Source: Gammaproteobacteria bacterium (GTDB taxonomy: Bacteria; Pseudomonadota; Gammaproteobacteria; S012-40). From it: DNA of 26,600 nt. This document shows positions 5,877-13,239 of this stretch, piece by piece. Every line of letters begins with the position of its first letter. The first letter of the stretch is position 1. The DNA is taken from assembly GCA_029879945.1 (NCBI GenBank), contig JAOUPJ010000011.1, forward strand, positions 1 through 26,600, given 5' to 3'. The notes under the pieces are model-generated. The model worked only from the letters and a program-made list of their open reading frames with translations, was not told the origin of the DNA and did no database searches. The translations under genes and the position numbers were made by a program.

Positions 5877-7259
5877 ATGACTCGATCAATACGATTACGG
5901 ATAATCGTCGTTCTTATACCCACACTTGCTCTATTCTGGCTGCTGAGTACTTTCTTTATCTATAAAACGCTGCACGAGTCCATTACCGAACAACTGGACA
6001 ATTTTCTTATTCACAAGTCCGAACTATTACTCAGCCTGGCCGCAGAACAATCCATCGAAAACACAGAATCCATGAATCCCAGCTCTCTGTTCGAATTGTT
6101 GCCCGGGGAGTTGCGCATAAACAATCGATCCGATAGCCCTATTGCATTTCAAATGTGGATTAAGGAGAGTGGGCTATTTGTGCATTCCAATAATGCCCCC
6201 TTTGCCCCGATGAGTAACGTTGAACTCGGTTTTAGCGATGTGTTACTCAGAGGTGACCCCTGGCGGGTATTTTCTCAAGTTTCCAAAGATGGCCGATACA
6301 AGATCCAGGTTGGGTCTCAAGTAAACGCCACCCAGCTGATCAGCAAGACGTTTTCTTTATCTGTTCTGGTGTTGGGAACCGGCCTGACACTCATGGTGGC
6401 ATTTATCATGTGGTTTAATGTGGACGGAAATCTCAAACCGCTTGGCCGTTTGGCGGCGGAAATACGAAAACGTAGAACGACTGATTTACACAGACTGGAT
6501 GACGAATATACGCCAATCGAAATTCGCCCAATACAACATGCTTTGAATACGCTATTCATTCGTCTAAAGACCGCCTTTGATACTGAACGTCGTTTCACGG
6601 CAGACGCTGCACACGAGCTACGTACACCGTTGGCGGCTTTAAAGACGCATGCAGAAGTCGCCCTACAGGCAAAAGAAGACGAAGAAAAGCAACAGGCGTT
6701 AAGGCAAGTCGTTCGTGGTGTCAATCGCTCCACACGCTTGGTCGAACAATTATTAACGCTTGCCAGACTGGACCCGGAAACAGGTCTAAAAAAGGCGAGA
6801 CGCTTTGACTTATTTATAGTTGCCGAAACGGTCATTGGCGACGAAGCACCAATTGCAATAGAAAAAGACATTGAAATAGGCCTAAGTGGAACCCGAGGCA
6901 AGTTCATTCGCGGAGACTATGACGCCATCGCCGTGCTAGTCCGCAATCTTACCGATAATGCCATTCGCTACACGCCGGAAAAAGGGAGTGTGGAAGTCAA
7001 TATCGGTCGCAAAGACGATCGCGTTCTCTTTAGTGTGGGTGATAGTGGGCCGGGTATTCCGCCTGCAGAACGTGAAAAGGTATTCAAACGTTTTTATAGA
7101 CAACTGGGAACGAAAGCGACAGGAAGTGGATTGGGTCTCTCGATTGTAGGGCGTATTGCCGATCTACATCATCTGGATATCAAACTCTCCACTTCACATC
7201 TCGGTGGTTTGCAAGTGGATGTGTGGTTTCCCGCAGTTGATTCGGAAGAACAAGAATAG
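5877..7259 (+). CDS. Sensor histidine kinase, QseC type
   Basis: A 460-residue inner-membrane kinase, partner of the preceding regulator. A first transmembrane helix (9-29) and a second (about 159-180) flank a periplasmic sensor region of about 130 residues. A HAMP-like linker follows (LKPLGRLAAEIRKRR), then the phosphoacceptor H-box AAHELRTPLAALKTHAEV with His246, N-box NLTDNAIRYTP (357-367), G1 DSGPGIP (389-395), F-box and G2 GSGLGLSIV (416-424). The sensor region has a QseC-like size but no recognisable ligand residues. Its stop lies three bases from the stop of the convergent gene at 7263, with no terminator visible between, so transcripts from the two sides probably overlap. Confidence 0.95.
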   Translation: MTRSIRLRIIVVLIPTLALFWLLSTFFIYKTLHESITEQLDNFLIHKSELLLSLAAEQSIENTESMNPSSLFELLPGELRINNRSDSPIAFQMWIKESGLFVHSNNAPFAPMSNVELGFSDVLLRGDPWRVFSQVSKDGRYKIQVGSQVNATQLISKTFSLSVLVLGTGLTLMVAFIMWFNVDGNLKPLGRLAAEIRKRRTTDLHRLDDEYTPIEIRPIQHALNTLFIRLKTAFDTERRFTADAAHELRTPLAALKTHAEVALQAKEDEEKQQALRQVVRGVNRSTRLVEQLLTLARLDPETGLKKARRFDLFIVAETVIGDEAPIAIEKDIEIGLSGTRGKFIRGDYDAIAVLVRNLTDNAIRYTPEKGSVEVNIGRKDDRVLFSVGDSGPGIPPAEREKVFKRFYRQLGTKATGSGLGLSIVGRIADLHHLDIKLSTSHLGGLQVDVWFPAVDSEEQE

Positions 7260-7262
7260 TTT

Positions 7263-8768
7263 TCAGTTTACCAGTTTAATGTCGGGCTTCTTTTCACGCT
7301 TAGGGTAGGGCCTCAACACATCCAGTGGAATACTGAAGTTGGCCTGCTGCACAATCCTCACGTGTTCTCGTCTAAATTCACGCGCATTGGCCAACCCGCA
7401 GGAATGGGCGAGCTTATCCACTTCCACATTAACCCAGTGCGCATAGTTCGCGACCCGCTTCGCTTTATCCTCAACCACTAAGCCTCTTTGCAAACGTTTA
7501 TTGTGCGTCGTAATACCCGTCGGACAGGTGTCCTGGTGGCACTGCAAAGATTGTATGCAGCCCAGGGCAAACATATAGCCACGCGCCGAAGTAACGAAGT
7601 CCGCACCCACGCACAAAGCCCAGGCCACGTCTGCAGAAGTCACCAACTTGCCAGAGGCGACCACTTTAATTCGATCTTTAAGATCGGCTTCCATGAGTAA
7701 GTCTATCAACATAGGCAAAGACTCACCTAAGGACAGACCCACGTGATCCATAAGCAGCTGTGGGGCGGCACCCGTTCCTCCGTCACCCCCGTCCAGAGTT
7801 ATATAGTCCGGGGCGGAGTCTATGCCCCTGCGATGGATGCATTCAAACAGTGATTGTGGAAAGCGTTGATTTGAAATCACCGCCTTAAATCCAACAGGAC
7901 GACCGGTAACATCACGAATCCGCGCAATCATATCGAGTAGATCATCGGTCGTTTTGATCTCTCTATGCCGATTTGGGCTGGACGATACCTTGCCGGCAGG
8001 GATGCCGCGTATTCTGGCAACTTCTTCACTCACCTTTACCGCAGGCAGCACACCACCACGCCCGGGTTTGGCACCCTGTGAAATTTTTATTTCAAAAGCC
8101 TTTACATGTTGCGCCACTTCTTTGAGTTTCTGGTCATCCAGCCTACCTGCCTCGTCTCTTACTCCGTATTTCGCAGTGCCAACCTGAAATATTAAATCGC
8201 ACTCGCCTTCCAAGTGATATGAGGATAAACCACCTTCGCCTGTATTCATCCAAACGCCGGACTCTGCTGCCCCCCTGCTTAAGGCGCGAACGGCCGGTGC
8301 GGAGATCGCACCGTAGCTCATCCCTGATATATTGAATATTTGCTTGGCAGTAAAGGGAAACTCACAGTCAGGACCAATTACCATTTGTGGTGCCGGGGTG
8401 CATTCCTCCTCCAGCATAGGGTAGGCCGAACTAACAAATATGATGGAGCCCGGTTGGCGATGATCAATGGTGGACCCGAAACCTACGATCCCACCTATCC
8501 CTTTGGCCGTCCGGTACACCCAGTTACGTGTCGCACGATTAAAGGGTAGCTCTTCTCTATCATGCGCGAAAAAATATTGGCGGAAATATTCCCCCTGTTT
8601 TTCGAGAAAATAGCGTAAATGTCCGACGACTGGAAAATTTCTGAGGACTGCATGCTTGCTTTGGAAAATGTCGTACACGAACAACATTACCAAGAGCAGC
8701 ATGACAATCCCGGCCATCCAACCAAGACCTACGAAAACCCACAATGCGATAGTAGCACTCGATTCCAT
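7263..8768 (-). CDS. Membrane-anchored FMN-binding glutamate synthase-domain protein
   Basis: A 501-residue protein that keeps only the FMN/synthase core of GltB. An N-terminal membrane helix (about 8-32) precedes the domain. Core motifs are ISQGAKPGRGGVLP (229-242), ITLDGGDGGTGAAP (323-336) and a cysteine triad C404-x5-C410-x4-C415, the spacing that holds the 3Fe-4S cluster in glutamate synthase. The glutamine amidotransferase domain and the C-terminal GltB domain are absent. Similar stand-alone proteins are annotated as FMN-binding glutamate synthase family; their real reaction is unclear, and glutamate synthesis is unlikely without an ammonia source. AGGGA seven bases before the ATG overlaps the stop of the upstream acyltransferase gene (10-base gap), which indicates an operon. 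Confidence 0.9.
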   Translation of the reverse strand: MESSATIALWVFVGLGWMAGIVMLLLVMLFVYDIFQSKHAVLRNFPVVGHLRYFLEKQGEYFRQYFFAHDREELPFNRATRNWVYRTAKGIGGIVGFGSTIDHRQPGSIIFVSSAYPMLEEECTPAPQMVIGPDCEFPFTAKQIFNISGMSYGAISAPAVRALSRGAAESGVWMNTGEGGLSSYHLEGECDLIFQVGTAKYGVRDEAGRLDDQKLKEVAQHVKAFEIKISQGAKPGRGGVLPAVKVSEEVARIRGIPAGKVSSSPNRHREIKTTDDLLDMIARIRDVTGRPVGFKAVISNQRFPQSLFECIHRRGIDSAPDYITLDGGDGGTGAAPQLLMDHVGLSLGESLPMLIDLLMEADLKDRIKVVASGKLVTSADVAWALCVGADFVTSARGYMFALGCIQSLQCHQDTCPTGITTHNKRLQRGLVVEDKAKRVANYAHWVNVEVDKLAHSCGLANAREFRREHVRIVQQANFSIPLDVLRPYPKREKKPDIKLVN

Positions 8769-8778
8769 ATAACGATCC

Positions 8779-9444
8779 CTACGCTGAGTTCATCTTTCTA
8801 ATCAAGTCCGATTGGGCATGCTCCGTTTGCGTGGAGCCGCCTGAAATTGGCTCATGAAACACGGCCTTTGCCTTCGCCCTGAATAGCAAAGAAAGAAATT
8901 CACTTCCCTCAAATTTCATTCCATAAAAGTGGATGGGATAGATTGCACACTCGCTTAGCTGCGCCAGTCTAATTGCTCCCGATTTAATATTTTCCCTATT
9001 GTCATTGGCCGTGATGATTTTTCCGTGTGGAAAAATCCCGATCACTTCGCCTTTTTGTAGCGCCACTATTGCCTGTCGTAACGCCTTTTCGGGGCGACCT
9101 GCTCGATCAACTGGTATTGCACCCATTGCCTTGACGATCCAGTTCAGCCAAAAGCGATCATACACCTCACGAGCGATCAAAAAACGCACCGGCCGTGGAC
9201 TGATGCACATCATGAGCAGTGGATCCAAACCTGACACGTGGTTTGCCGCCAATATAGCAGGACCTGTTTCCGGCAACTGTAGCTGATTACGGCTTAGCCG
9301 ATGGTAGGTGTAACAAAACAGATAGACCCAGCCCGTTGCACAATTCAGCCACCTATGTCCCCAGTTAACACGGTAAGTATTTAAACCGATTGCAACAAAG
9401 GTTAAAAAAACCGCCAGCAAAATCCCGAGAATAAACAATGACAT
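8779..9444 (-). CDS. PlsC-like 1-acyl-glycerol-3-phosphate acyltransferase family protein
   Basis: A 221-residue membrane-associated acyltransferase. An N-terminal hydrophobic segment (2-21) is followed by motif I NHVSGLD (68-74) with catalytic His69 and Asp74 in the HX4D arrangement. Motif II lies around AREVYDRFWL and the following MGAIPVDR. Motif III reads FPHGKI (138-143) where most members have FPEGTR. That change replaces the acidic residue that helps bind the glycerol-phosphate substrate, so the acceptor may differ from lysophosphatidate. The ATG follows AGGA almost directly, an awkwardly short spacing. It sits between an ankyrin-repeat gene (50-base gap) and a glutamate-synthase-domain gene (10-base gap) on the same strand. 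Confidence 0.9.
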   Translation of the reverse strand: MSLFILGILLAVFLTFVAIGLNTYRVNWGHRWLNCATGWVYLFCYTYHRLSRNQLQLPETGPAILAANHVSGLDPLLMMCISPRPVRFLIAREVYDRFWLNWIVKAMGAIPVDRAGRPEKALRQAIVALQKGEVIGIFPHGKIITANDNRENIKSGAIRLAQLSECAIYPIHFYGMKFEGSEFLSLLFRAKAKAVFHEPISGGSTQTEHAQSDLIRKMNSA

Positions 9445-9494
9445 TTCCTACACCATTCGAACTGCCAATATTAAGCATAGCTGTTCACAACTCG

Positions 9495-10286
9495 CTACTT
9501 TTTCTTTTTTTTCTGTTTGGCCTTTTCCTGCTCTTCTGCCTCTAACGCTGCCAGTTTCATTTCCAGAATTTCTATCACGTCCTCCTGATTGGCCAACTTG
9601 GCGTTACTCAACGCTGTTATACCTGTTTTTGATTCCTTTTTAACGTCGGCCCCTTGGTCGACCATGAACTGCACCAGTTCTACGTGGCCATGATAGCTGG
9701 CGAGCATTAAAGGCGTGATTCCGGATTCATTTTCCACATTTAAATCCCCACCACGGGAAAGAATCAAACTGATCGCCTGCTGATTCCCGGGAATGGTTAG
9801 GTGATGGATCGCGCTAAATCCCTTTTTGTCTTGCTGTCTGACATGCACGCCGTGAAGAATCAGCGTATCCATTTTGACTTGATCATTGTTTCTTGCGGCG
9901 ATTAAAAAAGCGGATTCGCCGTTTTCAGCTTGCATGTTCACATCCGCCTGCTCTAAGAGGAGTTCGAATAGGGCGGGATTCTCCATCCTGGTCGCCAACA
10001 TAAAGGGGCTTACCCCCTTTTTGTCTTGGGCGTTTACGTCTGCACCCACAGAAAGCAGGTACTTCACACTGTCCATGTTTTTGTATTCCACAGCGCCCAT
10101 TAAGGCGGTCTTTCCTTCCTCATTTTTAGCATTCACGCCCGTGCCAGACAAAAGGACCGATTTCACCGATCCGATTCTGCCCGCTTTTGCATACAGCAAT
10201 AGATCTTTTACCGGGTCCGTCGCCGCCAACGTGGAGATGGGTGCCAGTATAGTCAATATCAAATAGGTAATTGTGTTGCGATTCAT
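9495..10286 (-). CDS. Exported ankyrin-repeat protein with polylysine tail
   Basis: A 263-residue protein with a Sec signal peptide (1-21; hydrophobic core YLILTILAPIS, likely cut after TLA). Six to seven ankyrin repeats occupy about 25-240, recognisable by GKTALMGAV, GADVNAQDKKGVSPFMLA, NGESAFLIAA and GITPLMLASYHGHVELV. A charged helical tail (240-263) ends in QKKKKK. Periplasmic location and a protein-binding role are inferred from signal and repeats; no enzyme domain is present. It is the first gene of a probable three-gene run with the acyltransferase and glutamate-synthase-domain genes, and is divergent from nadC. No strong ribosome-binding site precedes the ATG. Confidence 0.9.
   Translation of the reverse strand: MNRNTITYLILTILAPISTLAATDPVKDLLLYAKAGRIGSVKSVLLSGTGVNAKNEEGKTALMGAVEYKNMDSVKYLLSVGADVNAQDKKGVSPFMLATRMENPALFELLLEQADVNMQAENGESAFLIAARNNDQVKMDTLILHGVHVRQQDKKGFSAIHHLTIPGNQQAISLILSRGGDLNVENESGITPLMLASYHGHVELVQFMVDQGADVKKESKTGITALSNAKLANQEDVIEILEMKLAALEAEEQEKAKQKKKKK
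9504..9510 (-). promoter_or_regulatory. Candidate -1 frameshift slippery heptamer A-AAA-AAG
   Basis: The last codons of the ankyrin gene read CAG AAA AAA AAG AAA AAG TAG, so A-AAA-AAG is in the zero-frame phase used by dnaX. A -1 shift would add about 18 codons and stop at TAG six bases before the ATG of the acyltransferase gene. Lysine codons alone could also produce this run. Confidence 0.2.
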
Positions 10287-10292
10287 CTTTGC

Positions 10293-10321
10293 TTAACGAG
10301 AATATTGAGACTCGGTATAAT
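10293..10321 (+). promoter_or_regulatory. Probable sigma-70 promoter of nadC
   Basis: TTAACG (10293-10298), a 17-base spacer and a perfect TATAAT (10316-10321). It lies in the 61-base divergent gap between the ankyrin gene and nadC, with a predicted start near 10328. Confidence 0.65.
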
Positions 10322-10347
10322 ATCGGTCCTAATCCCCCACTACTTGA

Positions 10348-11208
10348 ATGAATTCAGCCTGGTTCTTTATGAAATTTCCCATTAATAATGAGGCCTTGGA
10401 AAAGGAAGTGCGGCATGCTCTGGAAGAAGACGTGGGCAGCGGTGATATCACCGCCGGACTCATTCCCGAAGACAAGCGTTGCAAGGCCAAACTCATTAGC
10501 CGGGAGCACGCCGTTATCGCGGGCAGACCCTGGTTTGATAAGGTGTTTGAGAGGGTGGACCCCCGGGTCCAAATACAATGGCATTTGGATGAGGGGGATG
10601 CGGTATCTGCCGGGGCACTTTTGTGCAGTCTTAACGGGCCCGCCCGCTCCATCCTCACGGCCGAGCGCACTGCCCTGAATTTCTTGCAGACCTTGTCTGG
10701 AACAGCCACAAGCGTCAATGAATATGTCGAATTGCTCAAGGGGACTCGCACTCAATTACTGGACACCCGCAAGACCTTGCCTGGATTGCGTCACGCTCAA
10801 AAATACGCCGTTCGTGTGGGGGGTGGTGTGAACCACAGAATTGGTCTCTATGACACCGTTTTAATCAAAGAGAATCACATCGCCTCTGCCGGGTCCATCC
10901 AGGCCGCAGTGGACCAAGCCAGGGCGCAGGGCAAGTCCGACTTTATTGAAGTGGAAGTGGAAGACCTTCAACAGTTGGAGGAAGCCTTAACTGCAAAAGT
11001 AGACCGTGTGCTTCTGGACAATATGGGAGTGGCCATGTTGAGGAAGGCCGTGGAGCAGACTCGCGGTCGAGCGGATCTGGAAGCCTCAGGGAATATTGAT
11101 CAAGACAATATCCGTGATATTGCGGCCACAGGCGTGGATTTTGTCTCCCTGGGCACTATCACCAAGAATCTCAGGGCAATCGATCTATCCTTACGTATCG
11201 TGGAATAG
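10348..11208 (+). CDS. nadC: Quinolinate phosphoribosyltransferase (NadC)
   Basis: Converts quinolinate and PRPP to nicotinate mononucleotide, CO2 and pyrophosphate, the entry step into NAD from the de novo route; cytoplasmic. Family blocks are clear: EEDVGSGDITA near residue 26, TAERTALNFLQTLSG, LLDTRKTLPGLRHAQKYAV (about 138-155), GGGVNHRIGLYD, IKENHI, and the C-terminal LDNMGV and LEASGNI segments that close the PRPP site. At 286 residues it has normal length. The start at 10348 is about 20 bases after the predicted transcription start; an ATG at 10369 (MKFPINN) would also fit the family, and neither has a clear ribosome-binding site. nadA and nadB are not in the window. Confidence 0.97.
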   Translation: MNSAWFFMKFPINNEALEKEVRHALEEDVGSGDITAGLIPEDKRCKAKLISREHAVIAGRPWFDKVFERVDPRVQIQWHLDEGDAVSAGALLCSLNGPARSILTAERTALNFLQTLSGTATSVNEYVELLKGTRTQLLDTRKTLPGLRHAQKYAVRVGGGVNHRIGLYDTVLIKENHIASAGSIQAAVDQARAQGKSDFIEVEVEDLQQLEEALTAKVDRVLLDNMGVAMLRKAVEQTRGRADLEASGNIDQDNIRDIAATGVDFVSLGTITKNLRAIDLSLRIVE

Positions 11209-11235
11209 AAAAAGCCGGAACAAGTCCGGCTTTTA
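11209..11235. terminator. Bidirectional rho-independent terminator between nadC and pal
   Basis: AAAAA, stem GCCGGA (11214-11219), 5-base loop, TCCGGC (11225-11230), TTTT. It begins right after the nadC stop and lies 21 bases beyond the pal stop, so it serves both convergent genes. Confidence 0.92.
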
Positions 11236-11255
11236 TACCAATCAACGATGTGATT

Positions 11256-11792
11256 TTAATTGTCGGCGTAGACAAAAACTGCGCGTCTATTCTTGCTCCA
11301 GGAAGCCTCATCATGCGCTTCCACTTCAGGCTTTTCTTCACCAAAGCTAACAGTTCTAATTTGTGAGGTCTGCACACCTTTCAGAGAAAGAAACTGCTTC
11401 ACTTTGAAGGCCCGATTTTCACCCAAGGCCAGATTGTATTCACGAGTTCCACGCTCATCGGCATGGCCTTCGATTACCACTGCGGCCTTAGGATTGGCTA
11501 ACAGAAAGTCTGCATGGCCTTGCAAAATGGTCTTGTATTCGTCCCGAATATTGGCCGAATCATAGTCAAAATAGATGATATTTTGATTACTTTGGCCACC
11601 GTTTACATCACTACTCACCACGATGCCTTCTTGGCCGGCATCTTCTACCACAATTTCAATGTCCTGTTCCTGTCCGCCCGCCTTACCGGCGGCCGCTGCC
11701 GCTTTGTCGTCTTTAGGGTTAGAGGTACAGGCCGACATGGCCAAGGCCGAGACACCAATCAGAACAATTAAACCCTTTCTCAATTCGTTCAT
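11256..11792 (-). CDS. pal: Peptidoglycan-associated outer-membrane lipoprotein Pal
   Basis: A 178-residue lipoprotein. The signal peptide ends in a lipobox-like MSAC with lipidated Cys22, followed by an Ala/Gly/Lys-rich linker. An OmpA-like peptidoglycan-binding domain (about 72-178) has NIIYFDYDSANIR, VVIEGHADERGTREYN, LGENRA, FGEEKP and SKNRRAV, very close to E. coli Pal. GGGGGTGA just before the ATG supports the start. Pal normally works with TolQRAB in outer-membrane constriction at division, but no tol gene flanks this copy: neighbours are nadC and a SAM hydroxide adenosyltransferase. It could therefore be a detached pal or a Pal-like paralogue. A 169-base upstream gap suggests its own promoter. 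Confidence 0.93.
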   Translation of the reverse strand: MNELRKGLIVLIGVSALAMSACTSNPKDDKAAAAAGKAGGQEQDIEIVVEDAGQEGIVVSSDVNGGQSNQNIIYFDYDSANIRDEYKTILQGHADFLLANPKAAVVIEGHADERGTREYNLALGENRAFKVKQFLSLKGVQTSQIRTVSFGEEKPEVEAHDEASWSKNRRAVFVYADN

Positions 11793-11927
11793 AACTCACC
11801 CCCTTAATGGAAAGTATTTAAGATTACGCCAGTCTCCACTTTAAGAAGTGCACATGACTAGACAGATGACAATTCAAGTTATTAGATCTATCGATCATTT
11901 ATGTGAAAATCGCGTGAATATCCGACC

Positions 11928-11957
11928 ATTTTAACCTTCTTTACAAAACTTTGTCTA
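11928..11957 (-). promoter_or_regulatory. Candidate promoter for pal
   Basis: On the minus strand, TAGACA (11957-11952), an 18-base spacer and TAAAAT (11933-11928). It would start near 11921 and give a leader of roughly 128 bases. This is a sequence match only. Confidence 0.35.
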
Positions 11958-11961
11958 AGAC

Positions 11962-12684
11962 TCATTCAAATTCGATTCGATCGCCAATCTGAGCCTTCAG
12001 CAACTGAGACGCTGCCCCCTGGTTTGCGGCGATCTCAATGAGAGAAGAAGAGTTAACATACCAGAACAACTCACCCGGTTTCATGTCGCTAAAGGTGCTT
12101 GCAAAAGGGATACCCTTATTTTTAAAGACAATTTTTCCGCCATCACCCTTGGGATGCCTGGACAAGCCGGTCCAAATGTTTTTAAAATCATCTACATAGA
12201 TGACCTCATCCAATTCAACGGACCAGTCTTGAGGGACAGGTGCTGGCATAGGCTTGGCCAGGGCAGAAATGGACTCGCCCAGCTGTAGCCTGATAGCGAC
12301 AGGAGTGAAGATGTCTCGCCCATGAAAAGTATTGGAGACTGAGTCCGGGAGATCAGTAATTTCATGCCATTGGCTGTTGGGATACCGCTGGCTGAGGGAG
12401 TTAAAGAGTTCGTTACCTGGGCCAACGTAAATTCTCTGATCACATTCGACAATCACGGGCTTGCGCTGATCGCTACCCACACCGGGATCTACCACGGCAA
12501 TAACAATTGAGCCCCTTGGGATATGTGAGTGGAGCGCGGCCAGCAGATATCCCGCGTGTACGGGCCGAAAACGCGGGGCGTCATGCATCAAATCGGTGCA
12601 GGAAAGGCCCGCGTCCCCGATCAAAGACTTCATTTGTCCTACGTAGGGGCCGTTGAGGCCGAAGTCGGTGTAGAGGTGGATCAC
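11962..12684 (-). CDS. SAM hydroxide adenosyltransferase (DUF62 family)
   Basis: A 240-residue cytoplasmic enzyme of the fluorinase/chlorinase/DUF62 fold; characterised members hydrolyse SAM to adenosine and methionine. Family blocks: TDFGLNGPYVGQMK (6-19), VVDPGVGS (64-71), YVGPGNELF, FHGRDIFTPVA (120-130), VDDFKNIWT, and NSSSLIEIAANQGAA near the C-terminus. Asp66, Arg74 and His121 are candidates for the Asp-Arg-His triad of the hydrolase type. Translation starts at GTG (12684), with GAGG seven bases upstream. The biological role of this family is poorly understood. The gene follows the ribosomal cluster on the same strand but is separated from it by a strong terminator. Confidence 0.93.
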   Translation of the reverse strand: MIHLYTDFGLNGPYVGQMKSLIGDAGLSCTDLMHDAPRFRPVHAGYLLAALHSHIPRGSIVIAVVDPGVGSDQRKPVIVECDQRIYVGPGNELFNSLSQRYPNSQWHEITDLPDSVSNTFHGRDIFTPVAIRLQLGESISALAKPMPAPVPQDWSVELDEVIYVDDFKNIWTGLSRHPKGDGGKIVFKNKGIPFASTFSDMKPGELFWYVNSSSLIEIAANQGAASQLLKAQIGDRIEFE

Positions 12685-12783
12685 AATAGAGCCTCTTGAT
12701 AATGACTACGCACACTGATTACATCTTACTTCGCGCCAAGTTATTTGTAAGGCCGATTTTGACTAAATCGAGTGGTACACCAC

Positions 12784-12811
12784 AAAAAAACCGCCACTCG
12801 GGCGGTTTTTT
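12784..12811. terminator. Rho-independent terminator of the alpha operon
   Basis: Seven A, CCGCC (12791-12795), a 5-base loop, GGCGG (12801-12805), six T; A-T pairs extend the stem on both sides. It lies 22 bases beyond the rplQ stop and would end the whole ribosomal transcript. Its symmetry makes it active in both directions. Confidence 0.95.
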
Positions 12812-12833
12812 CAATAAGACGTGTAATGAGCCT

Positions 12834-13214
12834 CTATTCAGCGGCGGCGGCAGCACCTTCTTCTTGTACTAACTGTACCAGAGCCATCGGTGCCTTATCA
12901 CCTGAGCGAAAGCCGCATTTGAGGATGCGTACATAACCGCCCGGTCTTGCCTTGTAGCGAGGACCCAGATCGGTAAACAGTTTTCCAACCGCTTCCTTAT
13001 CACGCAGCCTAGAGAAAGCAATTCGACGATTCGCAACGCTGTCTGTTTTGGCTCGGGTAATCAAAGGCTCAGCGACTCGTCGCAGCTCTTTGGCCTTAGG
13101 CAAAGTGGTTCTAATCGTTTCGTGTTTGAACAATGAAACAGACATATTGCGGAACATAGCACTACGGTGACTACTGTTTCGGTTTAACTGTCTGCCAGAC
13201 TGACGATGTCTCAT
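12834..13214 (-). CDS. rplQ: 50S ribosomal protein L17
   Basis: A 126-residue protein (E. coli 127) sitting near the peptide exit tunnel. Recognised by the start MRHRQSGRQLNRNSSHR, the MFRNMSVSLFKHETIRTTLPKAKELRR block (20-46) and the C-terminal PGGYVRILKCGFRSGD. The end is an alanine-rich tail. It is the last gene of the alpha operon, 25 bases after rpoA and followed by a strong terminator. Confidence 0.98.
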   Translation of the reverse strand: MRHRQSGRQLNRNSSHRSAMFRNMSVSLFKHETIRTTLPKAKELRRVAEPLITRAKTDSVANRRIAFSRLRDKEAVGKLFTDLGPRYKARPGGYVRILKCGFRSGDKAPMALVQLVQEEGAAAAAE

Positions 13215-13239
13215 GATTATAATTCCTAATACAAACTAA

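Noticed and set aside
6317..6907. 196-codon frame antisense to the sensor kinase
   Set aside because: It lies wholly inside a gene with complete kinase motifs on the other strand and its residues are Ser/Arg-rich, as expected for an antisense shadow.
10329..10755. Two minus-strand frames of 133-140 codons opposite nadC
   Set aside because: nadC is unambiguous on the plus strand; the frames would also erase the nadC promoter region.
12769..12783. GTGGTacACCAC inverted repeat beside the alpha-operon terminator
   Set aside because: Five-base arms with a two-base loop cannot form a normal hairpin; probably incidental.
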